From positions 124,001-188,000 of the forward strand of contig NZ_JBPODT010000005.1 in the NCBI RefSeq assembly GCF_051390635.1: a stretch of 64,000 bases of DNA. Direction: 5' to 3'. A program made the position numbers and the translations under genes. The notes under the pieces were generated by a model. That model had not been told where the DNA came from and ran no database searches. It was given only the letters and a program-made list of their open reading frames with translations. How positions within the stretch are numbered: position 1 is the first letter of the stretch; each line of letters opens with the position of its first letter. Below are positions 25,800 to 35,634 of this stretch, one piece after another. Source of the stretch: Microbaculum sp051390635. GTDB lineage: Bacteria; Pseudomonadota; Alphaproteobacteria; Rhizobiales; Tepidamorphaceae.

Positions 25800-28700
25800 T
25801 CTGCGGCCTCCTTCTTGCGGTCGGAGTATGGCCGCTCGAGCCAATCGACCTTGTTCATCTTGCGGACGATGACGAATTCGTCGCGGTTCGAGCCGACGGT
25901 TCCGTAGTAGTTGAAGCCGTAGGCCTGCTGGGCGTAGCCGCCGATCATGTGGGTCGGCTTGATCGTCGCGCGCGTCACCGAGTTGTGGATGCCGCCGCGG
26001 TTGCCGGTGATCTCGGACCCCGGCGTGTTCACGATCTTCTCCTGGGCGTGGTACATCAGGACCATTCCCGGATTGACCCGCTGTGAGACGACCGCGCGCG
26101 CCGTCAGCGCGCCGTTGAGGTTGTAGACCTCGACCCAGTCGTTATCGACGATGCCCGCCTGTTCGGCGTCGGTCTCGCTGAGCCACACGACGGGTCCGCC
26201 ACGGTTCAGCGTCAGCATCAGCAGGTTGTCCGAATAGGTTGAATGGATGCCCCACTTCTGGTGCGGCGTGATGAAGTTCAGCACCACCTCGCCGTTGCCG
26301 TTCGGATGCTTGCCCTGGATCTTGGCCACGGTCTTCAGGTCGACCGGCGGCTTCCAGGTGCAGAAGCCCTCGCCGAAGGCCAGCATCCACTTGTGATCCT
26401 GGTAGAGCTGCTGGCGCCCGGTCAGCGTGCGCCAGGGGATCAGTTCGTGGACGTTGGTATAGCCGGCGTTGTAGCAGACCTTCTCGGATTCCAGGCCCGA
26501 CCAGGTCGGCGACGAGATGATCTTGCGCGGCTGGGCGGCCACGTCGCGGAAGCGGATCTTCTCGTCCTCCTTCGGGATCGCCAGATGGGCGTGGTCGCGG
26601 CCGGTGGCCTTGGACAGCGCGTCCCAGGCCTTGACCGCCACCTCGCCGTTGGTCTCCGGCGCGAGCATCAGGATCACTTCGCTGGCGTCGATATCGGTTT
26701 CGATCCTGGCCAGCCCCTTGGACGCGCCGTCCTCGGTGACGACGCCGTTGAGGGCGCGCAGGTTCTCCACCTCGTGCTCGGTCTTCCAGGAAATGCCCTT
26801 GCCGCCGTTGCCGACGGTCTCCATCAGCGGGCCGAGCGAGGTGAAGCGCTTGTAGGTGTTCGGATAGTCGCGCTCGACAACCACCACCTGCGCCATGGTC
26901 TTGCCGGGGATCGGCTCGACCTCGCCCTTCTTCCAGTCCTTCACGTCATAGGGCTGCGCGATCTCGGCCGGCGTGTCGTGCTGGATCGGTACCATCACGA
27001 CGTCCTTCTCGACGCCGAGCACCTCGGGGGCCACCTCGGAGAACGCCTTGGCGATCCCCTTGTAGATATCCCAGTCGCTGCGCGCCTCCCAGGCCGGGTC
27101 CACCGCCGCGGTGAGCGGATGGATGAAGGGGTGCATGTCGGAGGTGTTGAGGTCGTTCTTCTCGTACCAGGTGGCTGTCGGCAGAACGATGTCGGAATAG
27201 ACGCACGTGGTCGACATCCGGAAGTCGAGCGTGACCAGCAGGTCGAGCTTTCCTTCGGGCGCCTTGTCGTGCCACTTCACCTCCTTAGAGTGCTGCGCGC
27301 CCTCCTCGCCCAGGTCCTTGCCCAGCACCCCGTGCGAGGTGCCGAGTAGGTGCTTGAGGAAGTACTCGTGACCCTTGCCCGACGAGCCGAGCAGGTTGGA
27401 GCGCCAGACGAACAGGTTGCGCGGCCAGTTGGCGGGATCGTCCGGGTCCTCGCAGGACAGATCCAGTTCGCCGTCCTTCAGCGCCTTCGGGATGTAGTCC
27501 TTCGGCTCCATCCCCGCCTTCTCCGCCATCCCGGCGATCGTCAGCGGGTTCTGCTTGAGCTGCGGCGTCGACGGCAGCCAGCCCATGCGCTCGGCACGGA
27601 TATTGTAGTCGATCAGCGTGCCGGACCAGTCGCCCTCGGGCGCCGTCGGCGACAGGATCTCGTCGACGTTCAGCGCCTCGTAGCGCCACTGGTCGGAATG
27701 GGCGTACCAGAAGCTCGTCGAGTTCTGCTGGCGCGGCGGCCGGCTCCAGTCGAGCCCGAAGGCGAGCGGCAGCCAGCCGGTCTGCGGACGCAGCTTTTCC
27801 TGCCCCACATAGTGCGACCAGCCGCCACCCGACTGGCCGATGCACCCGCACATGACCAGGAGATTGATGATCCCCCGGTAGTTCATGTCCATGTGGTACC
27901 AGTGGTTAAGGCCGGCGCCGAGGATCACCATGGACCGGCCGTTGGTCTTTTCGGCGTTAGTGGCGAACTCGCGGGCGACGGTGATGATCTTGTCGCGGTC
28001 GAGTCCGGTCACGCGCTCGGCCCAGGCGGGCGTGAACGGCTCGTCCTCGTCGTAGGACTTGGCGACGTTCTTGCCGCCGAAGCCGCGGTCGAGGCCGTAG
28101 TTGGCGCAGAACAGGTCGAACACGGTGCAGACGAGCGCCTTTCCATCGGCCAGCTTCACCGACTTGGCCGGCAGGTTGCGCTCCAGCACCTCGCCGTGAT
28201 CGGTCGCGACGAAGTTCTCCGTCGCACGGCCGCCGAAATAGGGAAATCCGACGCTGACGATCTCGTCGTGGTCCTCGGCAAGCGTAAGCCTGAGCTTGGT
28301 CTCGCGGCCCTTGCCGTCCTTCTCCTCGAGGTTCCACTTGCCGGTCTCGCCCCAGCGATAGCCAACCGAGCCCTGCGGAGCGACGGGGTCGCCGGTCTCC
28401 TCGTCGAAGGCGACCGTCTTCCAGTCCGGATTGTTGGTCTCGCCGAGACCGTCCTTGAACTCGCCGGCGCGCAGGAGCCGGCCGGGAACGTAGCTGTCGC
28501 CCTTCTTCTCCAGCCGCACCAGCATCGGGAAGTCGGAATACTGGCGGACGTAGTCCTCGAAATACGCCGCCTTCCGGTCGAGGTGGTACTCGCGCAGGAT
28601 GACATGGCCCATGGCGAGCGCCAGCGCCGCGTCCGTGCCCTGCTTCGGGTTGAGCCACAGGTCGGCGAACTTGGTCGCCTCGGCGTAGTCGGGCGAGACG

Positions 28701-29536
28701 ACGACCGACTTCGTGCCCTTGTATCGGACTTCCGTGTAGAAATGCGCATCCGGCGTCCGCGTCTGGGGCACGTTCGAGCCCCAGATCATCAGGAAGCCCG
28801 CGTTGTACCAGTCGGCCGATTCCGGAACGTCCGTCTGCTCGCCCCAGGTCTGCGGGCTCGCCGGCGGCAGGTCGCAATACCAGTCGTAGAACGAGCCGCA
28901 GGCCCCGCCGATCAGCGACAGGTAGCGCGCGCCCGCCGCATAGGAGACCATCGACATCGCCGGGATCGGCGAGAAGCCGAAGATGCGGTCGGGACCGTGG
29001 GCCTTGGCGGTATAGGCGTTCGCCGAGGCGATCAGCTCGTTGACCTCGTCCCAGGTCGACCGGACGAAGCCGCCGTGCCCGCGCACCTTTATGTAGTCGG
29101 CCCGCTTCTCGGGATCCTCGACGATCGAGGCCCAGGCGGCGACCGGCGTCCGCGTGGCGCGCGCCTGCCGCCACAGCTTGATCAGCCGCGAGCGCACCAG
29201 CGGATACTTCAGCCGCGCACCGGAATAGAGGTACCAACTGTAGCTCGCCCCTCGCGAGCAGCCGCGCGGCTCATGGTTGGGCAGATCCGGCCGCGTGCGG
29301 GGATAGTCCGTCTGCTGGGTTTCCCAGGTGACGATCCCGCCCTTGACGTAGATCTTCCACGAGCACGACCCGGTGCAGTTCACCCCGTGCGTGGACCGCA
29401 CGATCTTGTCGTGCTGCCAGCGCTGGCGGTAGCCCTCCTCCCAGCTTCGGTCCTCGCGGGTGGTGACGCCGTGCCCGTCCGCGAACGTATCGACGTTCTT
29501 CTCCAGGAATGTCAGGCGGTCGAGAAAGTGGGACAT
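25796..29536 (-). CDS. narG: Respiratory nitrate reductase alpha subunit (molybdenum, catalytic)
   Basis: A 1246-residue cytoplasm-facing membrane-bound nitrate reductase that reduces nitrate to nitrite. The N-terminal MSHFLDRLTFLEK matches the NarJ-binding helix. The FS0 cluster ligands are in STHGVNCTGSCSW (His plus three Cys, the last in EPRGCSRGASYSWYLYSG). The molybdenum-binding aspartate lies in the WYCDLPPASPQTWGEQTDVP region. Length equals that of well-known NarG proteins. I chose ATG 29536 over an upstream in-frame extension rich in Pro/Arg that is only intergenic sequence. It lies 16 bases after narK. Confidence 0.97.
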   Translation of the reverse strand: MSHFLDRLTFLEKNVDTFADGHGVTTREDRSWEEGYRQRWQHDKIVRSTHGVNCTGSCSWKIYVKGGIVTWETQQTDYPRTRPDLPNHEPRGCSRGASYSWYLYSGARLKYPLVRSRLIKLWRQARATRTPVAAWASIVEDPEKRADYIKVRGHGGFVRSTWDEVNELIASANAYTAKAHGPDRIFGFSPIPAMSMVSYAAGARYLSLIGGACGSFYDWYCDLPPASPQTWGEQTDVPESADWYNAGFLMIWGSNVPQTRTPDAHFYTEVRYKGTKSVVVSPDYAEATKFADLWLNPKQGTDAALALAMGHVILREYHLDRKAAYFEDYVRQYSDFPMLVRLEKKGDSYVPGRLLRAGEFKDGLGETNNPDWKTVAFDEETGDPVAPQGSVGYRWGETGKWNLEEKDGKGRETKLRLTLAEDHDEIVSVGFPYFGGRATENFVATDHGEVLERNLPAKSVKLADGKALVCTVFDLFCANYGLDRGFGGKNVAKSYDEDEPFTPAWAERVTGLDRDKIITVAREFATNAEKTNGRSMVILGAGLNHWYHMDMNYRGIINLLVMCGCIGQSGGGWSHYVGQEKLRPQTGWLPLAFGLDWSRPPRQQNSTSFWYAHSDQWRYEALNVDEILSPTAPEGDWSGTLIDYNIRAERMGWLPSTPQLKQNPLTIAGMAEKAGMEPKDYIPKALKDGELDLSCEDPDDPANWPRNLFVWRSNLLGSSGKGHEYFLKHLLGTSHGVLGKDLGEEGAQHSKEVKWHDKAPEGKLDLLVTLDFRMSTTCVYSDIVLPTATWYEKNDLNTSDMHPFIHPLTAAVDPAWEARSDWDIYKGIAKAFSEVAPEVLGVEKDVVMVPIQHDTPAEIAQPYDVKDWKKGEVEPIPGKTMAQVVVVERDYPNTYKRFTSLGPLMETVGNGGKGISWKTEHEVENLRALNGVVTEDGASKGLARIETDIDASEVILMLAPETNGEVAVKAWDALSKATGRDHAHLAIPKEDEKIRFRDVAAQPRKIISSPTWSGLESEKVCYNAGYTNVHELIPWRTLTGRQQLYQDHKWMLAFGEGFCTWKPPVDLKTVAKIQGKHPNGNGEVVLNFITPHQKWGIHSTYSDNLLMLTLNRGGPVVWLSETDAEQAGIVDNDWVEVYNLNGALTARAVVSQRVNPGMVLMYHAQEKIVNTPGSEITGNRGGIHNSVTRATIKPTHMIGGYAQQAYGFNYYGTVGSNRDEFVIVRKMNKVDWLERPYSDRKKEAAE

Positions 29537-29552
29537 CGTTGAATTCCTTTGT

Positions 29553-32288
29553 TTACGCGGCGGGCGCGGTGCGGGCGGCGGGGCGGGTCCCGCCACGCTC
29601 GATGTCGTGCAGGAAGCCGCCCTTGCGCGTGTAGAACCACCACGTGACAACGGCGCAGGTGACGTAGAAGATCAGGAAGCCCCAAAGCGCCGCCGACGCA
29701 CCGCCGGTCATCGCGATCGATGTGCCGTAGCTCTTGGGGATGAAGAAGGCGCCGTAGGCCGCGATCGCCGAGGTGAACCCGATGATCGCCGCGGATTCCT
29801 TCTCCGCCTGCCGCACCCGGTCCTTGACCGGGGCGCCCGGCATCAGCCGATCCATGTCCTTGCGCATGATCACCGGGATCATCTGGAAGGTCGACGCGTT
29901 GCCCACGCCCGTTGCCAGGAACAGGACCATGAACATCGCGAAGAAGCCCCAGAACGCGCCCGGCTGGTCCTTGATGGCGATGAAGTACAGGACCCCACCG
30001 ACCGCCGCGATCATCAGGATGAACGTCCAGAACGTCACCCGGCCGCCGCCGTACTTGTCCGAGACCCAGCCGGTGGCCGCGCGCGACAGGGCGCCGACGA
30101 GCGGACCGAGGAAGACGTATTGCAGCGAATTCACCTCGGGGAACTGCGTCTTCGCGAGCAGCGGGAAGCCGGCCGAATAGCCGATGAACGAACCGAACGT
30201 GCCGGTATAGAGCCAGCACATCACCCAGTTGTGCATCCGGCCGAGGATGATCGACTGCTCGCGGAACGACGCCTTGGCCGAGGCGATGTCGTTCATGCCG
30301 AACCAGGCCGCGATCGTTGCGACGATCAGGAACGGCACCCAGATGAAGCCGGCGTTCTGCAGCCACAGCAGTGTTCCGTCGCTGGTCGACTGAGGCTCGC
30401 CGCCGAGCATGCCGAACACGCCGGCGGTGATGACGATCGGCACCAGGAACTGCATCACGCTGACGCCGGCATTGCCCAGACCTGCGTTGAGCGCCAGGGC
30501 GTTGCCCTTCTGGTTCTTGGGGAAGAAGAAGCTGATATTGGCCATCGACGAGGCGAAGTTGCCGCCGCCGAGCCCGCACAGCAGGGCCAGCACCAGGAAG
30601 ATCAGGTAGGGCGTGTCCGGGTTCTGCACCGCGTAGCCGATGCCGAAAGCCGGAACCAGCAGCGACGCGGTCGTCAGCGTCGTCCACAGTCGGCCGCCGA
30701 AGATCGGCACCATGAAGGAGTAGAAGATACGCAGTGTCGCGCCGGACAGGCCGGGCAGCGCCGCCAGCCAGAACAGCTGGCCAGTGGTGTAGTCGAAGCC
30801 AATCGCGGGCAGTTTCGCGACGACCACGCTCCACACCAGCCAGACCGAGAAGGCCAGCAGCAGGCAGGGGATCGAGATCCAGAGGTTGCGTTGCGCGATC
30901 CGCCGGCCGGTCTTCTCCCAGAAGGTCGGATCGTCGGGCGCCCATTCCTCCAGGATATGCGAGCGCATCGCCGTCTCGGGGGTATGGATCTCCTGCATCT
31001 CGGGGAACTCGGGAAGCGCGCCGAGCTCCGTTTCCAGCGCGCCGCGCTCCATCCTGCGGATCGCGAAGTGCATCCACAGCAGGGAGACGCCGACGATCGC
31101 GAACAGCAGCATGAAGGAGCTCGTCCACACGCCGGTGACGTCGTTCATCACGCCGAACGCGATCGGCAGGACGAAGCCGCCCAAGCCGCCGATCATGCCG
31201 ACGAGGCCGCCGACCGCGCCGACGTGGTCGGGATAGTAGACCGGGATGTGCTTGTAGACGGCGGCCTTACCCAGCGACATGAAGAAGCCGAGCACGAAGA
31301 TCGCCACCACGAACGGCACCAGACCCATGCTGGTCGAGAACGTGATCGGGCCATTGATGCCGTGGATGACGTAGTCGGTGTTCGGATAGGACAGCATAAA
31401 CGTCAGCAGCAGCGACACACCGAACGTCCAGTACATCACCGCGCGGGCGCCGAACTTGTCCGACAGGTGGCCGCCATAGGCGCGGAACAGGCTGGCTGGA
31501 ACCGAGTAGGCGGCGGCCAGCATGCCGGCGGTCTTGATGTCGAGGCCGTAGACGCCGATCAGGTAGCGCGGCAGCCACAGCGCCAGCGCGACGAAGGCGC
31601 CGAAGACGAAGAAATAGTAGAGCGCGAAGCGCCAGACCTGCAGATTGCGCAGCGGCGCCAACTCGAGCAGCGTGCTTCGCGCCTTCTGGCCGCTCTTGCG
31701 CCGCTGGAGAATTACCGGGTCTTCCTTGGTGGTCAGGTAGAAGATGATCGCGGTGATGACGAGCACGATCGCATAGACCTGCGCTGTCCGTTCCCAGCCG
31801 ACCGCGACGAGGACGAACGGAGCGGCGAAGTTGGTCACGGCGGCGCCGACATTACCGACCCCGAAGATGCCGAGCGCCGTGCCCTGCAGTTCGCGCGGAT
31901 ACCATCTCGAGATGTACGCGACGCCGACCGCGAACGAGCCGCCGGCGAGGCCGACGCCGAGCGCGGCCACCAGGAACATCGGATACGTGGAGACCGTGGA
32001 GAGCAGCCACGCCGCCACCGCGGAGGCGAGCATGACCAGCGTGAAGACGCGGCGGCCGCCATACTGGTCGGTCCAGATGCCGAGGAAGATCCGGCTGAGC
32101 GACCCGGTGAGGATGGGCGTCGCGACCAGCAGGCCGAACTGGCTGTCGTTCAGCCCCAGGTCTGCCTTGATGCGGACGCCGATGATCGAAAAGATGGTCC
32201 AGACGGCGAAACAGACGGCAAAAGCGAACGTGCTCATGCCGAGGATCTGTGTCTGTTGGCTGCGGCTCACGCCTTCTAGATTGTGCAT
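29553..32288 (-). CDS. narK: Fused NarK1-NarK2 nitrate/nitrite transporter
   Basis: A 911-residue protein made of two complete major-facilitator units. The N-terminal unit (about residues 1-430) has the NNP signature around LGVGLAGGSFAVGVAYISRW and FGVGNVGAAVTNF, as in NarK1-type nitrate/proton symporters. The C-terminal unit (about 465-900) has LCGLGGGNFASSMANISFFF and LNAGLGNAGVSVMQFL, as in NarK2-type nitrate/nitrite antiporters. Each has about twelve spans. The linker is near EEWAPDDPTFWEKTGRR. The same fusion is known in Paracoccus. It is the first gene of the nar operon, with an FNR-type box about 100 bases upstream. Confidence 0.96.
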   Translation of the reverse strand: MHNLEGVSRSQQTQILGMSTFAFAVCFAVWTIFSIIGVRIKADLGLNDSQFGLLVATPILTGSLSRIFLGIWTDQYGGRRVFTLVMLASAVAAWLLSTVSTYPMFLVAALGVGLAGGSFAVGVAYISRWYPRELQGTALGIFGVGNVGAAVTNFAAPFVLVAVGWERTAQVYAIVLVITAIIFYLTTKEDPVILQRRKSGQKARSTLLELAPLRNLQVWRFALYYFFVFGAFVALALWLPRYLIGVYGLDIKTAGMLAAAYSVPASLFRAYGGHLSDKFGARAVMYWTFGVSLLLTFMLSYPNTDYVIHGINGPITFSTSMGLVPFVVAIFVLGFFMSLGKAAVYKHIPVYYPDHVGAVGGLVGMIGGLGGFVLPIAFGVMNDVTGVWTSSFMLLFAIVGVSLLWMHFAIRRMERGALETELGALPEFPEMQEIHTPETAMRSHILEEWAPDDPTFWEKTGRRIAQRNLWISIPCLLLAFSVWLVWSVVVAKLPAIGFDYTTGQLFWLAALPGLSGATLRIFYSFMVPIFGGRLWTTLTTASLLVPAFGIGYAVQNPDTPYLIFLVLALLCGLGGGNFASSMANISFFFPKNQKGNALALNAGLGNAGVSVMQFLVPIVITAGVFGMLGGEPQSTSDGTLLWLQNAGFIWVPFLIVATIAAWFGMNDIASAKASFREQSIILGRMHNWVMCWLYTGTFGSFIGYSAGFPLLAKTQFPEVNSLQYVFLGPLVGALSRAATGWVSDKYGGGRVTFWTFILMIAAVGGVLYFIAIKDQPGAFWGFFAMFMVLFLATGVGNASTFQMIPVIMRKDMDRLMPGAPVKDRVRQAEKESAAIIGFTSAIAAYGAFFIPKSYGTSIAMTGGASAALWGFLIFYVTCAVVTWWFYTRKGGFLHDIERGGTRPAARTAPAA

Positions 32289-32385
32289 CGTTTCAGTCCC
32301 CGTTCTTGACGGTTCATCGGCGACCGCGGGACACGACCGCGCGGGAATGCGGATACAACGACGCTACGTTTGGAGAGAGTTGAAC

Positions 32386-32399
32386 TTGACGTATGTCAA
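32386..32399 (-). promoter_or_regulatory. FNR/NarR-type box upstream of narK
   Basis: TTGAC-GTAT-GTCAA, a perfect dyad, extends to CTTGAC/GTCAAG. It fits the Crp/Fnr pattern TTGAY-N4-RTCAA. Outer GTTGAA/TTCAAC flanks add further symmetry. It lies 98-111 bases before the narK start, so it probably activates the nar operon in low oxygen and in response to nitrate or nitrite. Confidence 0.75.
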
Positions 32400-32499
32400 G
32401 ATTCAACCGGACGAGACCGAAATAAATACATGGCGTAGAAATTCATTTATTCTAATTGATGCAGAAGATTCGTAATTTTGACGAAATTATGCTTTTCAA

Positions 32500-32513
32500 T
32501 TGACATTTATCAA
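32500..32513 (+). promoter_or_regulatory. FNR/NarR-type box upstream of narR
   Basis: TTGAC-ATTT-ATCAA, a near-perfect Crp/Fnr dyad, is 48 bases before the narR ATG in an AT-rich stretch. It shares the TTGAC half-site with the narK box. Its closeness to the start could allow autoregulation or control by another FNR-family protein. Confidence 0.7.
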
Positions 32514-32561
32514 TAAGTATTTCAAGATCAGGAAAATCGAATTGGGGGCGGGGCGATAGGG

Positions 32562-33260
32562 ATGCGACTCGAGGACACCGACGAAATCCGCAGGCTGGCG
32601 CTTTTCCGCGACTGCGGCGACGACACCTTCGACACATTGATCCGGGCCGGTTTCCTCCAGCGGTTCCCGCCCGGCGTCGTTCTTATCCACGAGAACGATC
32701 CGGCCGATTTCCTCTATATCGTCGTCGAAGGCATGGTCGAGATGTTCGCCACCCAGGCCGGGCGCGAGACGACGATCGGCTTCATCGAGCCGATCGGCAC
32801 CTTCATCCTCGCCGCGGTGCTGAAGGATCAGGTCTATCTGCAGTCCGCCCGAACGCTTGAGAAATCCCGCGTCCTGATGATCCCGGCGGAGAACGTGCGC
32901 GCGGCGATGCGCGACGACAACGCCTTCATGAACGCGATCGTGACGGAACTCGCGACCTGCTATCGCAGCGTCGTCAAGGATCTGAAGTGCCAGAAACTGC
33001 GTACGGGAACCGAACGCCTCGCCAACTGGCTGCTGCGCGCCGACCGCACCGATGGCGCGTCCGGAACGGTCGAGCTCAGGGTCGGCAAGCGCGTGCTCGC
33101 CTCCCGCCTCGGCATGACCCCGGAAAACCTTTCGCGCGCCTTCGCGACACTGGGCGCCTACGGCGTCGAGGTCGACGGCCCGACAATCCACCTGCGCGAC
33201 GTGGACGATCTGGCACAGTTCGCCAAGCCGAGCCCGCTGATCGACGACTATTCGACCTGA
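32562..33260 (+). CDS. narR: Crp/Fnr-family regulator, NarR-like
   Basis: A 232-residue Crp/Fnr protein. It has a cyclic-nucleotide-type beta-barrel (residues about 15-120, PPGVVLIHENDPADFLYIVV), a dimerisation helix, then a winged helix with LASRLGMTPENLSRAFATL. The E-x-x-S-R recognition residues (ENLSR) match FNR-type TTGA half-site readers. There is no N-terminal four-cysteine cluster, so it is not an oxygen-sensing FnrP. Paracoccus NarR has the same position beside narK and responds to nitrate/nitrite. It is divergent from narK and probably controls it through the box at 32386. Confidence 0.88.
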   Translation: MRLEDTDEIRRLALFRDCGDDTFDTLIRAGFLQRFPPGVVLIHENDPADFLYIVVEGMVEMFATQAGRETTIGFIEPIGTFILAAVLKDQVYLQSARTLEKSRVLMIPAENVRAAMRDDNAFMNAIVTELATCYRSVVKDLKCQKLRTGTERLANWLLRADRTDGASGTVELRVGKRVLASRLGMTPENLSRAFATLGAYGVEVDGPTIHLRDVDDLAQFAKPSPLIDDYST

Positions 33261-33761
33261 CGCGGACGTCCGGCGGCCTGGCACCGGGTGACCGCCCCTT
33301 CCGCCCAACAAGCCATTGGCGCGGCGTGTCCGCCGGGTTCGACGGGTCCGGAAAATCCCCGCGACGAGACGTCGCGCATTGCGCGCATCGGTGGCGACCG
33401 GATCGGCGCCGCCGGGATCGGTCACAACGGTGGTGCCGCACACAGCTGCCGCGTCGTGGTCCCGCAGGATCGTCAAACAGGATGCCTTGAAGGCCCCCAT
33501 CGCATCGCCGCTTGGGCCGGCTGCGTGGCGCATCGAACGAACTCACCGCCGCCAACCGGTCAACCGCCACCCCTCGACGTTCGCCGAGACCCGGGGTCGG
33601 CAATCGCCATGCACTTGCCCTCGCGACACCGAAACCAGAGGTTGAATTTGCAAAATCGCGCCATTCCACCACGCGCGGCGACGTGCTACCAAATCGGTCA
33701 GAAGCGCCGCTTGGCAGTCTGCCCAGGTTTGGCGTCGCACCACACGAGAGGATCTGCACCA
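33261..33761. other. Intergenic region between narR and dppA
   Basis: About 500 bases with no open frame I accept as coding. The plus-strand frame that continues upstream of dppA lacks a ribosome site and encodes a low-complexity Pro/Arg-rich sequence. The dppABCDF promoter should be near the right end. I see no strong palindrome or hairpin. Confidence 0.5.
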
Positions 33762-35354
33762 ATGGGTATTGTGAGGACTCTGCTTGCCACCACCGCCATG
33801 GCCGCCCTGTTCGCGGGCGCTGCGCAGGCGAAAACGCTTGTCTACTGCTCCGAAGGCAGCCCCGAGGGCTTTGATCCGGCACCGTATACCGCCGGCACGA
33901 CGTTCGACGCCTCCTCCAAGCCGGTCTACAACCGCCTTGTCGAGTTCGAAGCCGGCAGCACCAAGGTCATTCCCGGTCTCGCCGAGAGCTGGGACGTATC
34001 CGAGGACGGCCTTGAGTACACCTTCCACCTGCGCAAGGGCGTGAAGTTCCACACGACGGAATTCTTCACCCCGTCCCGCGACTTCAACGCCGACGACGTG
34101 ATCTTCACCTTCACGCGTCAGATGGACGAGGGCAGCCCGTACTTCTCCTATGCCGGCGGCACCTGGGAGTACTTCAACGCCATGTCGATGCCCGACCTGC
34201 TCAAGTCGATCGACAAGGTCGACGACTATACGGTCAAGTTCGTGCTGAACCGGCCGGAGGCACCGATGATCGCCAATCTGGCGATGGATTTCGCCTCGAT
34301 CCTGTCGCAGGAGTATGCCGAGAAGCTCAACGCGGACGGCAATCTGGCGATGCTGAACCAGGAGCCGATCGGCACCGGTCCGTTCCAGTTCGTGGCCTAC
34401 CAGAAGGACGCCGTGATCCGCTTTGCCGCGAATCCGGACTACTGGGCCGGCAAGCAGCCGATCGACGACCTGGTCTTCGCCATCACCACCGACGCCGCGG
34501 TACGCCTTCAGAAGCTGAAGGCCGGCGAATGCCACGTCATGCCCTTTCCGAACCCCGCCGACATCGCCGACATCGGGCAGGACGCGAACCTGCAGCTGAT
34601 GGAACAGCCCGGCCTCAACATCGGCTACCTCGCCTACAACACCATGCAGGCCCCCTTCGACAACCCGAAGGTCCGCAAGGCGCTCAACATGGCGATCAAC
34701 AAGGACGCCATCCTCGAGGCGGTCTACCAGGGCGCCGGCACCAAGGCGAAGAATCCCATCCCGCCGACCATGTGGGGCTACAACGACGCCATCCAGGACG
34801 ACCCCTACGATCCTGACGCGGCGAAGGCGATGCTCGACGAGGCCGGCGTGACGGACCTCAAGATGAAGATCTGGGCGATGCCGGTGCAGCGGCCCTACAA
34901 CCCGAACGCCCGCCGCATGGCCGAGCTGATCCAGGCCGACTTCGACAAGGTCGGCGTGGGCGTCGAGATCGTCTCCTACGAGTGGGGCGAGTACCTGAAC
35001 CTGTCGAAGGAGAAGGACCGCGACGGCGCGGTTCTGCTCGGCTGGACCGGCGACAACGGCGATCCGGACAACTTCCTGGCCGTGCTGCTGGGCTGCGACG
35101 GAGTCGGCGGCGCCAATCGCGCCCACTGGTGCAACGAGGACTTCGACGCGCTGGTCCAGAAGGCCAAGACCGTGAGCGACCAGGAAGCCCGCGCCAAGCT
35201 CTACGAGGACGCCCAGGTGGTGTTCAAGGAGCAGGCGCCTTGGGCGACCATTGCCCATTCGGTCGTGTTCATGCCGATGCGCAAGGAAGTCACCGGCTAC
35301 AAGATGGATCCGCTTGGCAGCCATCGCTTCGACGGCGTCGATCTCGCCGAGTGA
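33762..35354 (+). CDS. dppA: Dipeptide ABC transporter substrate-binding protein
   Basis: A 530-residue periplasmic receptor of SBP family 5 that binds peptides for the DppBCDF importer. The Sec signal MGIVRTLLATTAMAALFAGA ends at AQA, and the mature protein starts KTLVYCSEGSPEGFDPAPY, very close to DppA of enteric bacteria. Further DppA-like parts are NPIPPTMWGYND, MPVQRPYNPNARRMAE and LGWTGDNGDPDNFL. The open frame extends upstream, but ATG 33762 is the only start that gives a signal peptide. A strong hairpin follows the stop, which could raise its level over the membrane subunits. Confidence 0.95.
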   Translation: MGIVRTLLATTAMAALFAGAAQAKTLVYCSEGSPEGFDPAPYTAGTTFDASSKPVYNRLVEFEAGSTKVIPGLAESWDVSEDGLEYTFHLRKGVKFHTTEFFTPSRDFNADDVIFTFTRQMDEGSPYFSYAGGTWEYFNAMSMPDLLKSIDKVDDYTVKFVLNRPEAPMIANLAMDFASILSQEYAEKLNADGNLAMLNQEPIGTGPFQFVAYQKDAVIRFAANPDYWAGKQPIDDLVFAITTDAAVRLQKLKAGECHVMPFPNPADIADIGQDANLQLMEQPGLNIGYLAYNTMQAPFDNPKVRKALNMAINKDAILEAVYQGAGTKAKNPIPPTMWGYNDAIQDDPYDPDAAKAMLDEAGVTDLKMKIWAMPVQRPYNPNARRMAELIQADFDKVGVGVEIVSYEWGEYLNLSKEKDRDGAVLLGWTGDNGDPDNFLAVLLGCDGVGGANRAHWCNEDFDALVQKAKTVSDQEARAKLYEDAQVVFKEQAPWATIAHSVVFMPMRKEVTGYKMDPLGSHRFDGVDLAE

Positions 35355-35366
35355 TGACATCATTCG

Positions 35367-35397
35367 CGGGGCGCCGGGATGACCGGCGCCCCGATTT
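35367..35397 (+). terminator. Hairpin after dppA
   Basis: A perfect 11-base stem, CGGGGCGCCGG (35367-35377) and its complement (35383-35393), with loop GATGA, followed by ATTTTCC. The T-run is short, so partial termination or 3' end protection of the dppA message is more likely than a full stop. dppB begins 240 bases later. Confidence 0.65.
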
Positions 35398-35634
35398 TCC
35401 GTCTGCCACCATGCGCCAGACCAACCGACCGGCCCGACCGAAGATTGCGGACAAGACCGATGCGTCCCTCCGGTACTCGGTCGACAACGGCCATGTCTTC
35501 CGTTTCTATCTCAGCGAAGGCCGGCACGACCGCGGCGGTGTTCAGGGCGACGCAGATGCGCCGGACGCCTCCGGCGGGTGTCCCGGCCACGGTATGCCTA
35601 TGATCCCGATGCCACGCGAGGCCGCCCGACCGCC

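Noticed and set aside
29460..32279. 939-codon plus-strand frame opposite narK
   Set aside because: Antisense shadow of the NarK fusion, with no recognisable domain or start site.
33288..33761. In-frame extension upstream of dppA
   Set aside because: It would place the signal peptide inside the protein. No ribosome site, and no protein-like composition.
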